From positions 186,001 through 250,000 of the forward strand of contig CAVWCU010000002.1 in assembly GCA_963753585.1 (NCBI GenBank): DNA of 64,000 nt. Reading direction: 5' to 3'. The position numbers were made by a program, and so were the translations under genes. Origin of the DNA: VRUE01 sp963753585 (GTDB lineage Bacteria > Actinomycetota > Thermoleophilia > Solirubrobacterales > 70-9). The notes beneath the pieces are model-generated. The model was given only the letters and a program-made list of their open reading frames with translations. It did not search any database and was not told the origin of the DNA. Positions 35,272 to 44,019 of this stretch are shown here, in pieces. Every line of letters starts with the position of its first letter. Positions within the stretch are counted from its first letter, which is position 1.

Positions 35272-36960
35272 GTGCCCACGCATGACGTACTCGTAATCGG
35301 CGCCGGCCTCGCCGGACAGCGAGCGGCCCTGGCGGCAGCCGAGCAGGGCGTCTCGGTTGGGATCGTCAGCAAGGTCCACCCGGTGCGCTCGCACTCCAAC
35401 GCGGCGCAGGGCGGGATCAACGCGGCGCTCAACCCCGGCGACTCCTGGGAGTCGCACGCCTTCGACACGATCAAGGGCTCCGACTACCTGAGCGACCAGG
35501 ACGCGGTCGAGATCATGTGCCGTGAGGCGCCCGAGGAGATCCTCCACCTCGAGCACCTCGGCGTCACCTTCCACCGCAACGAGGAAGGCAAGCTCGGCAC
35601 CCGCGCCTTCGGCGGCGCCTCCGCCGCGCGCACCTACTACGTCGCCGACATCACCGGCCAGGCGATCATGCACGTGCTGTACGAGCAGCTGATGAAGCAC
35701 TCCGACTCGGTCGCCCGCTACGAGGAGTGGTTCTGCACCGCGCTTGCCCTCGACGAGCAGGGCGAGTGCTGCGGCGTCGTCACCCGCAACATCGCCGACG
35801 GCTCGATGGAGCTCTTCCAGGCCAAGTCGGTGATCCTCGCCTGCGGCGGCAACGGCCAGGTCTGGAAGCCGACCACGAACGCGCTGATCTGCACCGGCGA
35901 CGGCATCGCGATGGCCTACCGCGCCGGGGCGAAGCTGATGGACATGGAGATGATCCAGTACCACCCGACGACGCTGGCGGGCAAGGGGTTCCTGATCACC
36001 GAGGGTGCCCGCGGCGAGGGCGCTCACCTGCTCAACGCCAAGGGTGAACGCTTCATGGAGCGCTACGCGCCGAACAAGATGGAGCTCGCCTCGCGCGACG
36101 TCGTCTCCCGCGCCGAGCAGACCGAGATCAACGAGGGTCGCGGCTTCCCCGACGGGACCGTCGCCCTCGACATCACCGTGGTGCCGAAGAAGCGGGTGCA
36201 CGAGGCGCTGCGCGAGATCGTCCTCGTCGGCAAGGACTTCGCCGGCGTCGACATCACCAAGGAACCGATCCACATCAAGCCCGGCAACCACTACACGATG
36301 GGTGGGGTCAAGACCGACGTCGACGGCCGCACCGACATCCCCGGCCTCTACGCCGCCGGCGAGGTGGCTTGCGTCTCGGTCCACGGCGGCAACAGGCTCG
36401 GCGCCAACTCGCTGCTCGACACGCTGATCTTCGGCCGCCGCTCCGGCGCCGACGCCGCCGCCCGCGCCAAGCGAATCGACGGCTCGCGCCCCTCGAAGGC
36501 GGTGCTCGAGGCAGAGCAGGCAACGATCGACGCGATCTCCGCCCGCGAGAAGGGCTCGGGCCGTCGCGTCTCCGAGATCAAGTTCGACCTGGGCACGGTG
36601 ATGGACGCCAAGGTCGCCGTCTTCCGCGACGAGGCTGGGATCCAGGAGGCGCTCGAGACGGTGCGCCGACTGAAGGAGGAGGCCAAGACCGCCTACATCG
36701 ACGACAAGAGCTCGATCTTCAACCAGGACATCCTCGGCGCGATCGAGCTCGGCTACATGCTCGACAACGCCGAGTGCACCTGCCTCGCCGCGTTGGAGCG
36801 CAAGGAGAGCCGCGGCGCCCAGTACAGGACCGACTTCCCCGAGCGCAACGACGAGGAGTGGCTCAAGCACATCGACCTGCAGCTGGGCGACGAGGAGCCG
36901 GAGCTCTCATACTCCGAGGTGACGATCACCCAGTGGGAACCGCAAGAGAGGACTTACTGA
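35272..36960 (+). CDS. sdhA: succinate dehydrogenase/fumarate reductase flavoprotein subunit
   Basis: A 562-residue flavoprotein. The dinucleotide motif VIGAGLAGQRAALAAAEQG opens it, SHSNAAQGGINAAL contains the FAD-linking His region, HPTTLAGKGFLITEGARGEG and HYTMGGVKTD hold substrate residues, and NRLGANSLLDTLIFGRR is the C-terminal FAD block. It oxidises succinate to fumarate (TCA cycle, respiratory chain). GTG start at 35272. The sdhB ATG overlaps its stop by one base (TGATG), so the subunits are co-translated. Confidence 0.95.
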   Translation: MPTHDVLVIGAGLAGQRAALAAAEQGVSVGIVSKVHPVRSHSNAAQGGINAALNPGDSWESHAFDTIKGSDYLSDQDAVEIMCREAPEEILHLEHLGVTFHRNEEGKLGTRAFGGASAARTYYVADITGQAIMHVLYEQLMKHSDSVARYEEWFCTALALDEQGECCGVVTRNIADGSMELFQAKSVILACGGNGQVWKPTTNALICTGDGIAMAYRAGAKLMDMEMIQYHPTTLAGKGFLITEGARGEGAHLLNAKGERFMERYAPNKMELASRDVVSRAEQTEINEGRGFPDGTVALDITVVPKKRVHEALREIVLVGKDFAGVDITKEPIHIKPGNHYTMGGVKTDVDGRTDIPGLYAAGEVACVSVHGGNRLGANSLLDTLIFGRRSGADAAARAKRIDGSRPSKAVLEAEQATIDAISAREKGSGRRVSEIKFDLGTVMDAKVAVFRDEAGIQEALETVRRLKEEAKTAYIDDKSSIFNQDILGAIELGYMLDNAECTCLAALERKESRGAQYRTDFPERNDEEWLKHIDLQLGDEEPELSYSEVTITQWEPQERTY

Positions 36961-38138
36961 TGGCTGAGTTCACGCTGAAAGTCCGCCGCTACCAGCCCGA
37001 GTCGGGCGAGGGTCCCTACTGGGAGGAGTTCAAGGTCGACCTCGACCCCTCGCTCTCAGTCCTCGACGGCCTGCTCCAGGCCAAGGACCGCGACGACGGC
37101 TCGCTCTCGGTCCGCTGCTCCTGCCGCGCCGCGATCTGCGGCTCCTGCGGGATGAAGGTCAACGGCCAGTCCGGCCTCGGCTGCAAGACCCAGATCGGCG
37201 AGGCCCAGGAGCTGGCCGAGAAGAAGGCCAGCGTCAGCCCCGCTTCCAACGGCGAGACGCCTGCGATCGTCGTGGAGCCGATGGGCAACATGCCCGTGAT
37301 CAAGGACCTGATCACCGACATGGAGTCGACGCACTGGAAGAAGATCCGCCGCGTCACCCCCTGGCTCCTCCCCCACGGCGAGCCCCCCGAGCGCGAGTAC
37401 GTGGTCGAGCCGGAGTCGATGATCGACATCACCCAGTCGATGGCCTGCATCCAGTGCGGCGCCTGCGTCTCATCCTGCCTCTCGATGGAAGCCGACCCCG
37501 ACTTCATCGGCCCCGCGGCGCTGGCCAAGGCCTACCGCTTCGTCGGGGACCCGCGCGACGCCGAGACCGTGGAGCGCCTCCACGACCTCGCCAATGACCC
37601 GCACGGGATCTACGACTGCACCCACTGCTTCAGCTGCATCGACGCCTGCCCAAAGGGCGTTGCGCCGATGGACCAGATCATGCGCCTGCGCCGCAAAGCC
37701 GGCGAGGAGGGTGTCGAGGACGTCAACAACGGTGAGAACCACGTCAACGCCTTCGTCAAGATGATCGAGAAGAAGGGCACCAACGACGAGGCCCTGCTGA
37801 TCCAGGAGTCCTACGCACCCGGGGTCAAAGGCAAGCTGAAACCGACCAAAGGCGCGATCAAGGGCCTGCTCGGATCACTGCCGGTGGTGCTGCGCGCGAT
37901 CAAGACCGGCAAGGCACGCTCGCTCCCGAAGCTGATCCCGGGCGTCCACCCGAAGCTGCCCGGCGGCGCACAGGACGAGGTCAAGGCGATCTACGCGCAC
38001 ACCGAGGAGCACCGCGAGGAATTCAACATCTACATCCGGGGCGAGGAGGACGTCGAACCGGAGCCCGACGAGCCCACTGACGCCACCCTGGCGGCGGAGG
38101 CGGCCGGCGCCGCGGAAAGCGAGGAGGCACAGTCATGA
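36960..38138 (+). CDS. sdhB: succinate dehydrogenase/fumarate reductase iron-sulfur subunit, extended
   Basis: A 392-residue subunit, longer than the usual 230-260. Residues 1-110 carry the [2Fe-2S] plant-ferredoxin domain (VRCSCRAAICGSCGMKVNG). The second domain has the two cysteine clusters, CIQCGACVSSC and CTHCFSCIDACPKG, for the [4Fe-4S] and [3Fe-4S] or second [4Fe-4S] centres. The last 130 residues are a basic then acidic extension of unknown role (VVLRAIKTGKARSLPKLIPG). The next gene, HdrB-like, overlaps by ATGA. Electron transfer from SdhA to a partner protein is the expected role. Confidence 0.93.
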   Translation: MAEFTLKVRRYQPESGEGPYWEEFKVDLDPSLSVLDGLLQAKDRDDGSLSVRCSCRAAICGSCGMKVNGQSGLGCKTQIGEAQELAEKKASVSPASNGETPAIVVEPMGNMPVIKDLITDMESTHWKKIRRVTPWLLPHGEPPEREYVVEPESMIDITQSMACIQCGACVSSCLSMEADPDFIGPAALAKAYRFVGDPRDAETVERLHDLANDPHGIYDCTHCFSCIDACPKGVAPMDQIMRLRRKAGEEGVEDVNNGENHVNAFVKMIEKKGTNDEALLIQESYAPGVKGKLKPTKGAIKGLLGSLPVVLRAIKTGKARSLPKLIPGVHPKLPGGAQDEVKAIYAHTEEHREEFNIYIRGEEDVEPEPDEPTDATLAAEAAGAAESEEAQS

Positions 38139-39043
38139 GCGAGCAGATCAAGGTCGCCTACTGGCCCGGCTGCGTCTCGCGCGGCTTCACCAGCGAGCTG
38201 CACGGCTCGATGGCGATCGCCGCCGAGAAGCTGGGGATCGAGCTGGTCGAACTCGACCGCGCCAACTGCTGCGGGGCGGGGATCATCGCCGAGCACAACC
38301 AGGAGCTGGCCGACACGCTCAACGCCCGCACCTTCGCCCTCGCCCAGCAGACCGGGCTCTCGATGATGAACATCTGCTCGACCTGCCAGGGCGCCCAGTC
38401 GGAGTGCCAGCAGCGCCTCGACGCCGACTCCGCCTACCGCGCCCACGTCAACGAGGTGCTGAGCGGCCAGGGCCTCTCCTACGAGAAGGGCAAGGACGGC
38501 TTCACCAACAAGAACTTCCTCTGGCTGCTGGTCGAGGACTACGGCCTCGACCGCCTGGCGGAGAAGGTGACGCGGCCGCTCAGCGGCCTGCGCGTCGGCC
38601 CCTTCTACGGCTGCTACGTGGTCCGCCCCAAGGAGCGGCTCGGCTACGACGAGTTCCCCGATCGCGACATCTACCTGGAGAAGGTGATCGAGACCCTCGG
38701 CGGCGAGGTGGTCGAGTACGACGGGGCCCGCAAATGCTGCGGCTTCCCGGTGATCACGATGAACCGCGACACCTCGCTGCGCCAGGCCGGCACCCACGTC
38801 GGCGACGCCCTCGACGCCGGCGCCGACTGCCTCGTCACCCCCTGCCCCCTCTGCCACCTCAACCTCGACATGCAGCAGCCCGAGGCGGCAAAGGTCGTCA
38901 ACCGCGAGCTCGGCCTCCCCGTCCTGCACTTCCCCCAGCTGGTGGCACTCGCACTAGGCGCTGAACCGAAGGAGCTCGGGATGAGCAAGCACATCGCCTC
39001 GACCAAGTCGGTCGAGGAGCGTCTCGCTGCAGTCCCCGCCTGA
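38135..39043 (+). CDS. HdrB-like CCG-domain subunit (SdhE-type)
   Basis: A 302-residue protein with two CCG (cysteine-rich) domains like subunit B of heterodisulfide reductase. First domain: WPGC, DRANCCGAG and CSTCQG. Second: FYGCYVV, GARKCCGFP and CPLCHLN. These ligate a special [4Fe-4S] cluster. In class E succinate:quinone reductases and thiol:fumarate reductases this protein replaces or supplements the cytochrome b anchor. No cytochrome b-like membrane gene follows; the next gene is hipB. The start overlaps the sdhB stop (ATGA). Confidence 0.88.
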   Translation: MSEQIKVAYWPGCVSRGFTSELHGSMAIAAEKLGIELVELDRANCCGAGIIAEHNQELADTLNARTFALAQQTGLSMMNICSTCQGAQSECQQRLDADSAYRAHVNEVLSGQGLSYEKGKDGFTNKNFLWLLVEDYGLDRLAEKVTRPLSGLRVGPFYGCYVVRPKERLGYDEFPDRDIYLEKVIETLGGEVVEYDGARKCCGFPVITMNRDTSLRQAGTHVGDALDAGADCLVTPCPLCHLNLDMQQPEAAKVVNRELGLPVLHFPQLVALALGAEPKELGMSKHIASTKSVEERLAAVPA

Positions 39044-39059
39044 GCAGGACGCAAGCTTT

Positions 39060-39109
39060 GCCTCAAAAATGAGGCGTTATTTGGATATTTGGGCTTAACG
39101 CCTTATATT
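39060..39109 (+). promoter_or_regulatory. hipBA promoter and operators
   Basis: A -35 TTGGAT (39081-39086) and -10 TATATT (39104-39109) are 17 nt apart, which puts the transcript start almost at the hipB ATG. GCCTCA/TGAGGC (39060-39075) and GGCGTTA/TAACGCC (39073-39102) are two inverted repeats across it, expected HipB binding sites for autoregulation. Confidence 0.65.
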
Positions 39110-39118
39110 TGATGCGCT

Positions 39119-39496
39119 ATGAACATGGAGCGCTTTGGGTCGGATCGAGCGATCCTGGAAGAGCTGGGACGGCGTCTGCGTGATGCTCGCCTCGAGCGGA
39201 ACCTGAGTCAGACCCGGGTCGCCGAAGACGCCGGCATCGGCAGGTTCACGCTGCAGCGGATGGAGGCGGGGGAATCCTCCTCGCTGATCAACTTCGTACG
39301 CGTCCTGCGCGCCCTCGACCTGCTCGACGGCCTCGACGGGCTTCTCCCCGAGGCGACGCCGAGCCCGATCGACGAGGTCGAGCGACGCGGGCGGCGCCGG
39401 CAGCGAGCGGGAGGCTCGCGGGGAAACAGCACCGAGCCGGACCGGGGGAGCGGGGCCTGGCGCTGGGGCGACGAAATGAACGCGGAGGACGCTTGA
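39119..39496 (+). CDS. hipB: HipB-like XRE-family antitoxin/regulator
   Basis: A 125-residue protein. Residues about 10-70 form a Cro/CI HTH (LRDARLERNLSQTRVAEDAG, then GRFTLQRMEAGESSSL). The C-terminal third is basic and disordered (ERRGRRRQRAGGSRG), ending in an acidic tail. Position directly before hipA, with a TTGA stop/start overlap, marks it as the antitoxin and autorepressor. Either ATG at 39119 or the second two codons on may be used; the promoter implies a nearly leaderless transcript. Confidence 0.85.
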   Translation: MNMERFGSDRAILEELGRRLRDARLERNLSQTRVAEDAGIGRFTLQRMEAGESSSLINFVRVLRALDLLDGLDGLLPEATPSPIDEVERRGRRRQRAGGSRGNSTEPDRGSGAWRWGDEMNAEDA

Positions 39497-40803
39497 ACGG
39501 CCTCGCCGAGGTGATCCTCTGGGACACGCGCGTCGGCGCAGTGTCGCAACCGGACGGGGAGCCGATAGCCACCTTCGAGTACGACCCGGGCTTCGCCGGG
39601 AGCGGGATCGAGCTCTCTCCGATCGAGATGCCGCTGGCTGCCGGGCGACGCTACCGTTTCCCCAGCCTCTCCGAGGAGAGCTTCGCCGGCCTGCCGGGAC
39701 TGCTCGCCGACTCGCTCCCCGACCGCTACGGGAACGCCCTGATCGACGCCTGGCTCGCGACCCAGGACCGCGACCCGGGCAGCTTCGACGCGGTCGAGCG
39801 CCTCTGCTACATCGGCCGGCGGGGGATGGGGGCACTCGAGTTCCGGCCGGCGACCGGGCCGCGCCCGACCAAGAGCCACGCGATCGACGTCGCCGCTCTC
39901 GCCGAGCTGGCGAACGAAGTGATGGCCGAACGCGCCGACCTCATCGCCTCCCTCGCCAAGCCCGATCGAGAAGGAACGCTGAAGGAGATCCTCAGGGTCG
40001 GCACCTCCGCCGGGGGAGCCCGGGCGAAGGCGCTGATTGCGCTGAACCCCGATACGGGCGAGGTCCACTCCGGCCAGCTCGATGTCGACCCGGGCTTCGA
40101 ACACTGGATCCTCAAGTTCGACGGGGTCGAGGACAGCACCCGCGATCTGGGCGCTTCGCGAGGCTACGGCGCGATCGAGTGGGTCTACTCCCGGATGGCC
40201 GTCGCCGCGGGCATCGAGATGGCCGAATGCCGCCTGCTTGAGGAGAACGGGCGTCGCCACTTCATGACACGTCGCTTCGACCGCGGCCCCGATGGTGACA
40301 AGCTCCACATGCAGTCGCTCGCGGGCCTTGCCCACCTCGACTACCGCCAGCCCGGCGCCAACTCCTACGAGCAGGCATTCCGGGTCATCCGCCGCCTCGG
40401 CCTGCCGCGTGGCGCCATAGAGCAGCAGTTCCTGCGCATGGCGTTCAACGTCGTGGCCCGCAACCAAGACGACCACGTGAAGAACATCGCCTTTCTGATG
40501 GACCGTGCCGGTCACTGGTCGCTCTCCCCCGCCTTCGACGTCGTCTACGCGTACAACCCCGCCGGCCGCTGGACTTCAGCCCACCAGATGTCGGTCAACG
40601 GCAAGCGCGACGAGATAACGCTGAAGGATCTCCGGCAGGTGGCCGAGCTCGTCTCGGTGAAGCGCAGCAGGGCCGACGAGCTCCTTGCCCGGGTCGTGGA
40701 CGCGGTTGGGCGTTGGCCCGAGGTGGCCGGCGACGCCGGCGTCTCCGAAGACCGCATCGCCCGGATCGAGCGAGCACACCGCATCCGGCTGCCAAGCGGC
40801 TGA
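39493..40803 (+). CDS. hipA: HipA-family serine/threonine kinase toxin
   Basis: A 436-residue HipA-type kinase. The N-terminal subdomain (GLLADSLPDRYGNALIDAWL) is followed by the ATP-binding loop GTSAGGARAKALIA near 172, the hinge HWILKFDG, the catalytic block FNVVARNQDDHVKNIAFLM near 320 (Asp and Asn for ATP-Mg), and LSPAFDVVYAY, the DFG-equivalent. In E. coli HipA phosphorylates glutamyl-tRNA synthetase and causes dormancy; the target here is unknown. The TTG start overlaps the hipB stop (TTGA), with GGAGG just upstream, so toxin output is tied to antitoxin translation. Confidence 0.92.
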   Translation: MNGLAEVILWDTRVGAVSQPDGEPIATFEYDPGFAGSGIELSPIEMPLAAGRRYRFPSLSEESFAGLPGLLADSLPDRYGNALIDAWLATQDRDPGSFDAVERLCYIGRRGMGALEFRPATGPRPTKSHAIDVAALAELANEVMAERADLIASLAKPDREGTLKEILRVGTSAGGARAKALIALNPDTGEVHSGQLDVDPGFEHWILKFDGVEDSTRDLGASRGYGAIEWVYSRMAVAAGIEMAECRLLEENGRRHFMTRRFDRGPDGDKLHMQSLAGLAHLDYRQPGANSYEQAFRVIRRLGLPRGAIEQQFLRMAFNVVARNQDDHVKNIAFLMDRAGHWSLSPAFDVVYAYNPAGRWTSAHQMSVNGKRDEITLKDLRQVAELVSVKRSRADELLARVVDAVGRWPEVAGDAGVSEDRIARIERAHRIRLPSG

Positions 40804-40885
40804 TCGCGACGCCATCTGTAGGCTTGGCTACGGTGAGCCGGGAAGACTGGTCGGCAACACTCCTCGCCGACCCCGAAAGGCCCCG

Positions 40886-42157
40886 ATGGCAATCGCCGTA
40901 GCCACCTTCCTCATCGTCTTGGCGATCGTCGCCAGCGAGAAGATGCACAGGACCAACGTGGCGCTGCTCGGGGCCGCGATCGTCGTCCTCTTCGTCGGCG
41001 ACTTCTCCCAGGAGCAGGCGATCGAGGCGGTCGACTTCAACACGATCGGCCTGCTCGTCGGGATGATGATCCTCGTCTACCTGACCCAGCAGACCGGCGT
41101 CTACGACTACGTCGCGATCCGCGCCGGCCAGCTCTCCGGCGGCCGCTCCTTCGCCGTGACGATGAGCCTGGCCGCGACGACCGCGGTGCTCTCGGCCTTC
41201 CTCGACAACCTGACGACGATTCTGCTGATCGCGCCGATCACCTTCCTGCTCGCCGACGCGCTCGACATTGAGGCGGTGCCGCTGCTGATCATCGAGGTGA
41301 TCGCCTCCAACATCGGCGGCACGGCGACCCTGATCGGCGACCCACCGAACATCATCATCGCCGGCGCCACGGGGCTCAGCTTCAACGCCTTCATCGCCAA
41401 CCTTGCGCCGATCGTGATCGTCACCTTCGCCATCGTCGTGCCGCTGCTCTACCTCGTCTTCCGCAAGCGGCTGCGGGTCGAGGAGCGAAACCGCCGGGCG
41501 GTGATAGAGCTCGACGCCGCCGCCTCGATCCGCGACTGGCCCGAGCTGAAGCGCACCGGCCCGGTGCTGGTGCTCACCGTGCTCGCCTTCTTCGCCCACC
41601 AGGCACTGCACATCGAGCCGGCGACGGTGGCTCTGGCCGGCGCCTCGGTCGGCCTGCTGGTGACCCGGATCGACCTCGAGAAAGCGCTCTCCAGCATCGA
41701 GTGGACCACGCTCTTCTTCTTCATCGGCCTCTTCGTTATGGTCGGGGCCCTGGAGGCGACAGGGGCGATCGGCCACGTCGCCGACGCTGTCAAGGACGTC
41801 ACCGGCGGCGAGCGCACGGCGGAGCTGATCGGGATCACCTGGGTCGCCGCGGCGGGCTCGGCCGTGGTCGACAACATCCCCTTCACCACGGCGATGATCC
41901 CGGTCGTCAAGGAGCTGCAGATGGACGCCGGGGCAACCGGCGACGACGCCTACTGGTGGGCGCTCGCGCTGGGGGCCTGCTTCGGCGGCAACGCGACGCT
42001 GATCGCCGCCGCGGCGAACGTGGCCGCGGCCGGGATGGCCGAACGGGCGGGGACGCCGATCGGGTTCATGACCTTCCTCCGCATCGGCCTGCCGGTGACG
42101 ATTCTCTCCATCGGCCTCGCCACCGCTTACATTGCGATCCGCTACATCCTGATCTGA
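40886..42157 (+). CDS. ArsB/NhaD/SLC13-type ion transporter family permease
   Basis: A 423-residue membrane protein with about 11 hydrophobic segments, of the ion transporter (IT) superfamily. SAFLDNLTTILLIAPITFL and EVIASNIGGTATLIGDPPN form the first half motif; SAVVDNIPFTTAMIPVVKEL and GNATLIAAAANVAAAGMAE the second, showing the internal duplication. The DPPN motif fits the ArsB/citrate-Mg/NhaD branch; the substrate could be Na+, arsenite or a dicarboxylate. ATG at 40886. The CBS gene starts 8 nt after its stop and may regulate it. Confidence 0.85.
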   Translation: MAIAVATFLIVLAIVASEKMHRTNVALLGAAIVVLFVGDFSQEQAIEAVDFNTIGLLVGMMILVYLTQQTGVYDYVAIRAGQLSGGRSFAVTMSLAATTAVLSAFLDNLTTILLIAPITFLLADALDIEAVPLLIIEVIASNIGGTATLIGDPPNIIIAGATGLSFNAFIANLAPIVIVTFAIVVPLLYLVFRKRLRVEERNRRAVIELDAAASIRDWPELKRTGPVLVLTVLAFFAHQALHIEPATVALAGASVGLLVTRIDLEKALSSIEWTTLFFFIGLFVMVGALEATGAIGHVADAVKDVTGGERTAELIGITWVAAAGSAVVDNIPFTTAMIPVVKELQMDAGATGDDAYWWALALGACFGGNATLIAAAANVAAAGMAERAGTPIGFMTFLRIGLPVTILSIGLATAYIAIRYILI

Positions 42158-42165
42158 GGAGAGCC

Positions 42166-42642
42166 ATGCCAGATTCCATCGTCAAGAGCACGCTTCGCGA
42201 GATCGAGCCCCTCGACGCCGACGAGCTGATCGGCCCCGCGGCCCGGCGGGTGATCGACGCCGGCCTGCCGGGGCTGCCCGCCGTGGAGGCCGACGGGCGC
42301 TTCGCCGGCATCTTCGGCGAGCGCGAGTTCATGGCGGCCCTCTTCCCCGGCTACGTCGGCGAGCTCGCCTCGGCGGCGATGGTCTCGCGCTCGGTCGACG
42401 AGACGATCGAGCGGCGCAGCCAGTGCGCCGAGGAATCGATCCGCCGCTTCCTGACCACCGACCACGTCGTCGTCGAGGACACATACTCGGACACCCAGCT
42501 GGCCGAGACCTTCCTCCACCACCGCGTGCTGGTCGTCCCGATCGCGACCGCCGGTCGGGTCCACGGGGTCGTCACCCGCCACGACTTCTTCCGCGGCCTG
42601 GTCGAGCGATTCGGCACCCTGGCCGAAGACCTCGGCGACTGA
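42166..42642 (+). CDS. CBS-domain protein
   Basis: A 158-residue soluble protein made of a CBS pair. The first repeat is DADELIGPAARRVIDAGLPG, GLPAVEADGRFAGIFGERE; the second DTYSDTQLAETFLHHRVLVV and VHGVVTRHDFFRGLVERFG. Such pairs bind adenine nucleotides. An AGGAGAG ribosome site and only 8 nt of spacing link it to the upstream permease, suggesting it gates or senses energy state for that transporter. A 6-bp hairpin (42638-42653, ACTGAC/GTCAGT) follows. Confidence 0.82.
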   Translation: MPDSIVKSTLREIEPLDADELIGPAARRVIDAGLPGLPAVEADGRFAGIFGEREFMAALFPGYVGELASAAMVSRSVDETIERRSQCAEESIRRFLTTDHVVVEDTYSDTQLAETFLHHRVLVVPIATAGRVHGVVTRHDFFRGLVERFGTLAEDLGD

Positions 42643-42648
42643 CAATCG

Positions 42649-42831
42649 TCAGTGACTTGGATGTGAAGCGCCGAGGACGACCGCAGCGATGGCTAGAACG
42701 ATCATGGCCGCGGTGAAGCCGTGCACGATCAGGCGGAAGTTGAAGTCGGAGCGTTCCCAACTCTTACGTTCCAGTTGGCAAACGCGGTGCTCCAAGCGAT
42801 CGATCTGGGTTTGCTCCCAAGACTCCAGCAT
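42649..42831 (-). CDS. small membrane protein with coiled coil
   Basis: A 60-residue protein. The first half is a charged coiled coil (EQTQIDRLEHRVCQLERKSW); the second a single membrane segment (AAMIVLAIAAVVLGASH). It converges on the CBS gene. Similar tiny coiled-coil membrane proteins are common and uncharacterised. Confidence 0.55.
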   Translation of the reverse strand: MLESWEQTQIDRLEHRVCQLERKSWERSDFNFRLIVHGFTAAMIVLAIAAVVLGASHPSH

Positions 42832-42881
42832 GCCTAGAGATTAGCGGACAAAACATTGCGCGCGGGACGGCGCTCGAGCGA

Positions 42882-43922
42882 TCAGCTCGACAGACCGAGC
42901 AGATCGCGCTCGATCAGCAGCTCTGCCACCTGCACGGCGTTCGTCGCGGCGCCCTTTCGCAGGTTGTCGCCGGCAACCCAGAGGTTGAGGGTGCGCTCCT
43001 GGTCGGGGTCGCGGCGGATGCGGCCGACGAGGACGTCGTCGCGGCCGGCGGCGTCGGTCGCCATCGGGTAGGTACCGGCGGCCGGGTCGTCGACGACGAG
43101 GACGCCTGGCGACTCGGCGAGCAGGGCGCGGCAATCGTCGGGTGAGAGGTCCTCGCGGGTGCGCACGTTGACCGACTCCGAGTGGCCGCTGACGACGGGG
43201 ACACGGGCGCAGGTCGCCGAGATCGCCAGCTCCTCCCCGACGCCGAGGATCTTGCGGGTCTCCGCCATCACCTTGCGCTCCTCGGTGGTGTAGTCGTCGC
43301 CGTCCTTGAAGACCTCGACCTGGGGCAGCACGTTGAAGGCGATCCGATGGGGATAGATCTCCGGCTCGGGGACTTCCTTCCCGGCCAGGACCGCGCGTGA
43401 CTGCGCCTGCAACTCCTCGATCGCCCGCTGCCCCGTCCCCGACACGGCCTGGTAACTGGAGACGACGATGCGCTCGAGCCCGACCGCGCGGTGGATCGGC
43501 GCCAGCGCCATCATCGCGACCATCGTCGTGCAGTTGGGATTGGCGACGATGCCCTTGTGCGAGTCGGCGGCCTCCGGGTTGACCCCGGCGACGACCAGCG
43601 GCACGTCCTCGTGCATCCGCCAGTAGCTGGTGTTGTCGACGACCACGGCGCCCGCCTCGACCAGCTGCGGCGCCCACTCGGCGCTGACCGCGCCCCCTGC
43701 GGAGGAGAGAACGACGTCAAGCCCCTGGATCGTCTCCGAGCTCAGCGGCCGGCACTCCAGCACCGACCCGTTCCACTCGATCTGACGCCCGGCCGAGCGC
43801 TCGGAGGCGAAGGCGACCACCTCGGATGCTGGAAATTCCCGCTCCGCCAGCACCCCGAGAATGGTCGACCCAACCGCCCCGGTCGCCCCGAGGACGCCCA
43901 CTCTGTAGCCACTGTCAGACAT
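42882..43922 (-). CDS. asd: aspartate-semialdehyde dehydrogenase
   Basis: A 346-residue enzyme that reduces aspartyl phosphate to aspartate semialdehyde with NADPH (Lys/Thr/Met and cell-wall diaminopimelate pathway). NADP motif VGVLGATGAVGSTILGVL, catalytic Cys in GIVANPNCTTMVAM near residue 130, SYQAVSGTGQRAIEEL, and the catalytic His in ARVPVVSGHSESV. ATG at 43922 is preferred over an upstream ATG that would add TELLRHTRA. Aspartokinase lies upstream on the same strand, 97 nt away, supplying the substrate. Confidence 0.95.
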   Translation of the reverse strand: MSDSGYRVGVLGATGAVGSTILGVLAEREFPASEVVAFASERSAGRQIEWNGSVLECRPLSSETIQGLDVVLSSAGGAVSAEWAPQLVEAGAVVVDNTSYWRMHEDVPLVVAGVNPEAADSHKGIVANPNCTTMVAMMALAPIHRAVGLERIVVSSYQAVSGTGQRAIEELQAQSRAVLAGKEVPEPEIYPHRIAFNVLPQVEVFKDGDDYTTEERKVMAETRKILGVGEELAISATCARVPVVSGHSESVNVRTREDLSPDDCRALLAESPGVLVVDDPAAGTYPMATDAAGRDDVLVGRIRRDPDQERTLNLWVAGDNLRKGAATNAVQVAELLIERDLLGLSS

Positions 43923-44019
43923 GGCCCGAGTATGACGAAGGAGCTCGGTCACCGGCTGAACAGTTGACCACCCCATAGGTGGGTAAATCGTTCACTCGCC
44001 TGTCGCTTGGCCGCGCGAA

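Noticed and set aside
32742..35474. A 910-residue form of the M50 protease.
   Set aside because: The frame stays open through antisense of the M28 gene, but the family start is the ATG at 33902, right beside the membrane region.
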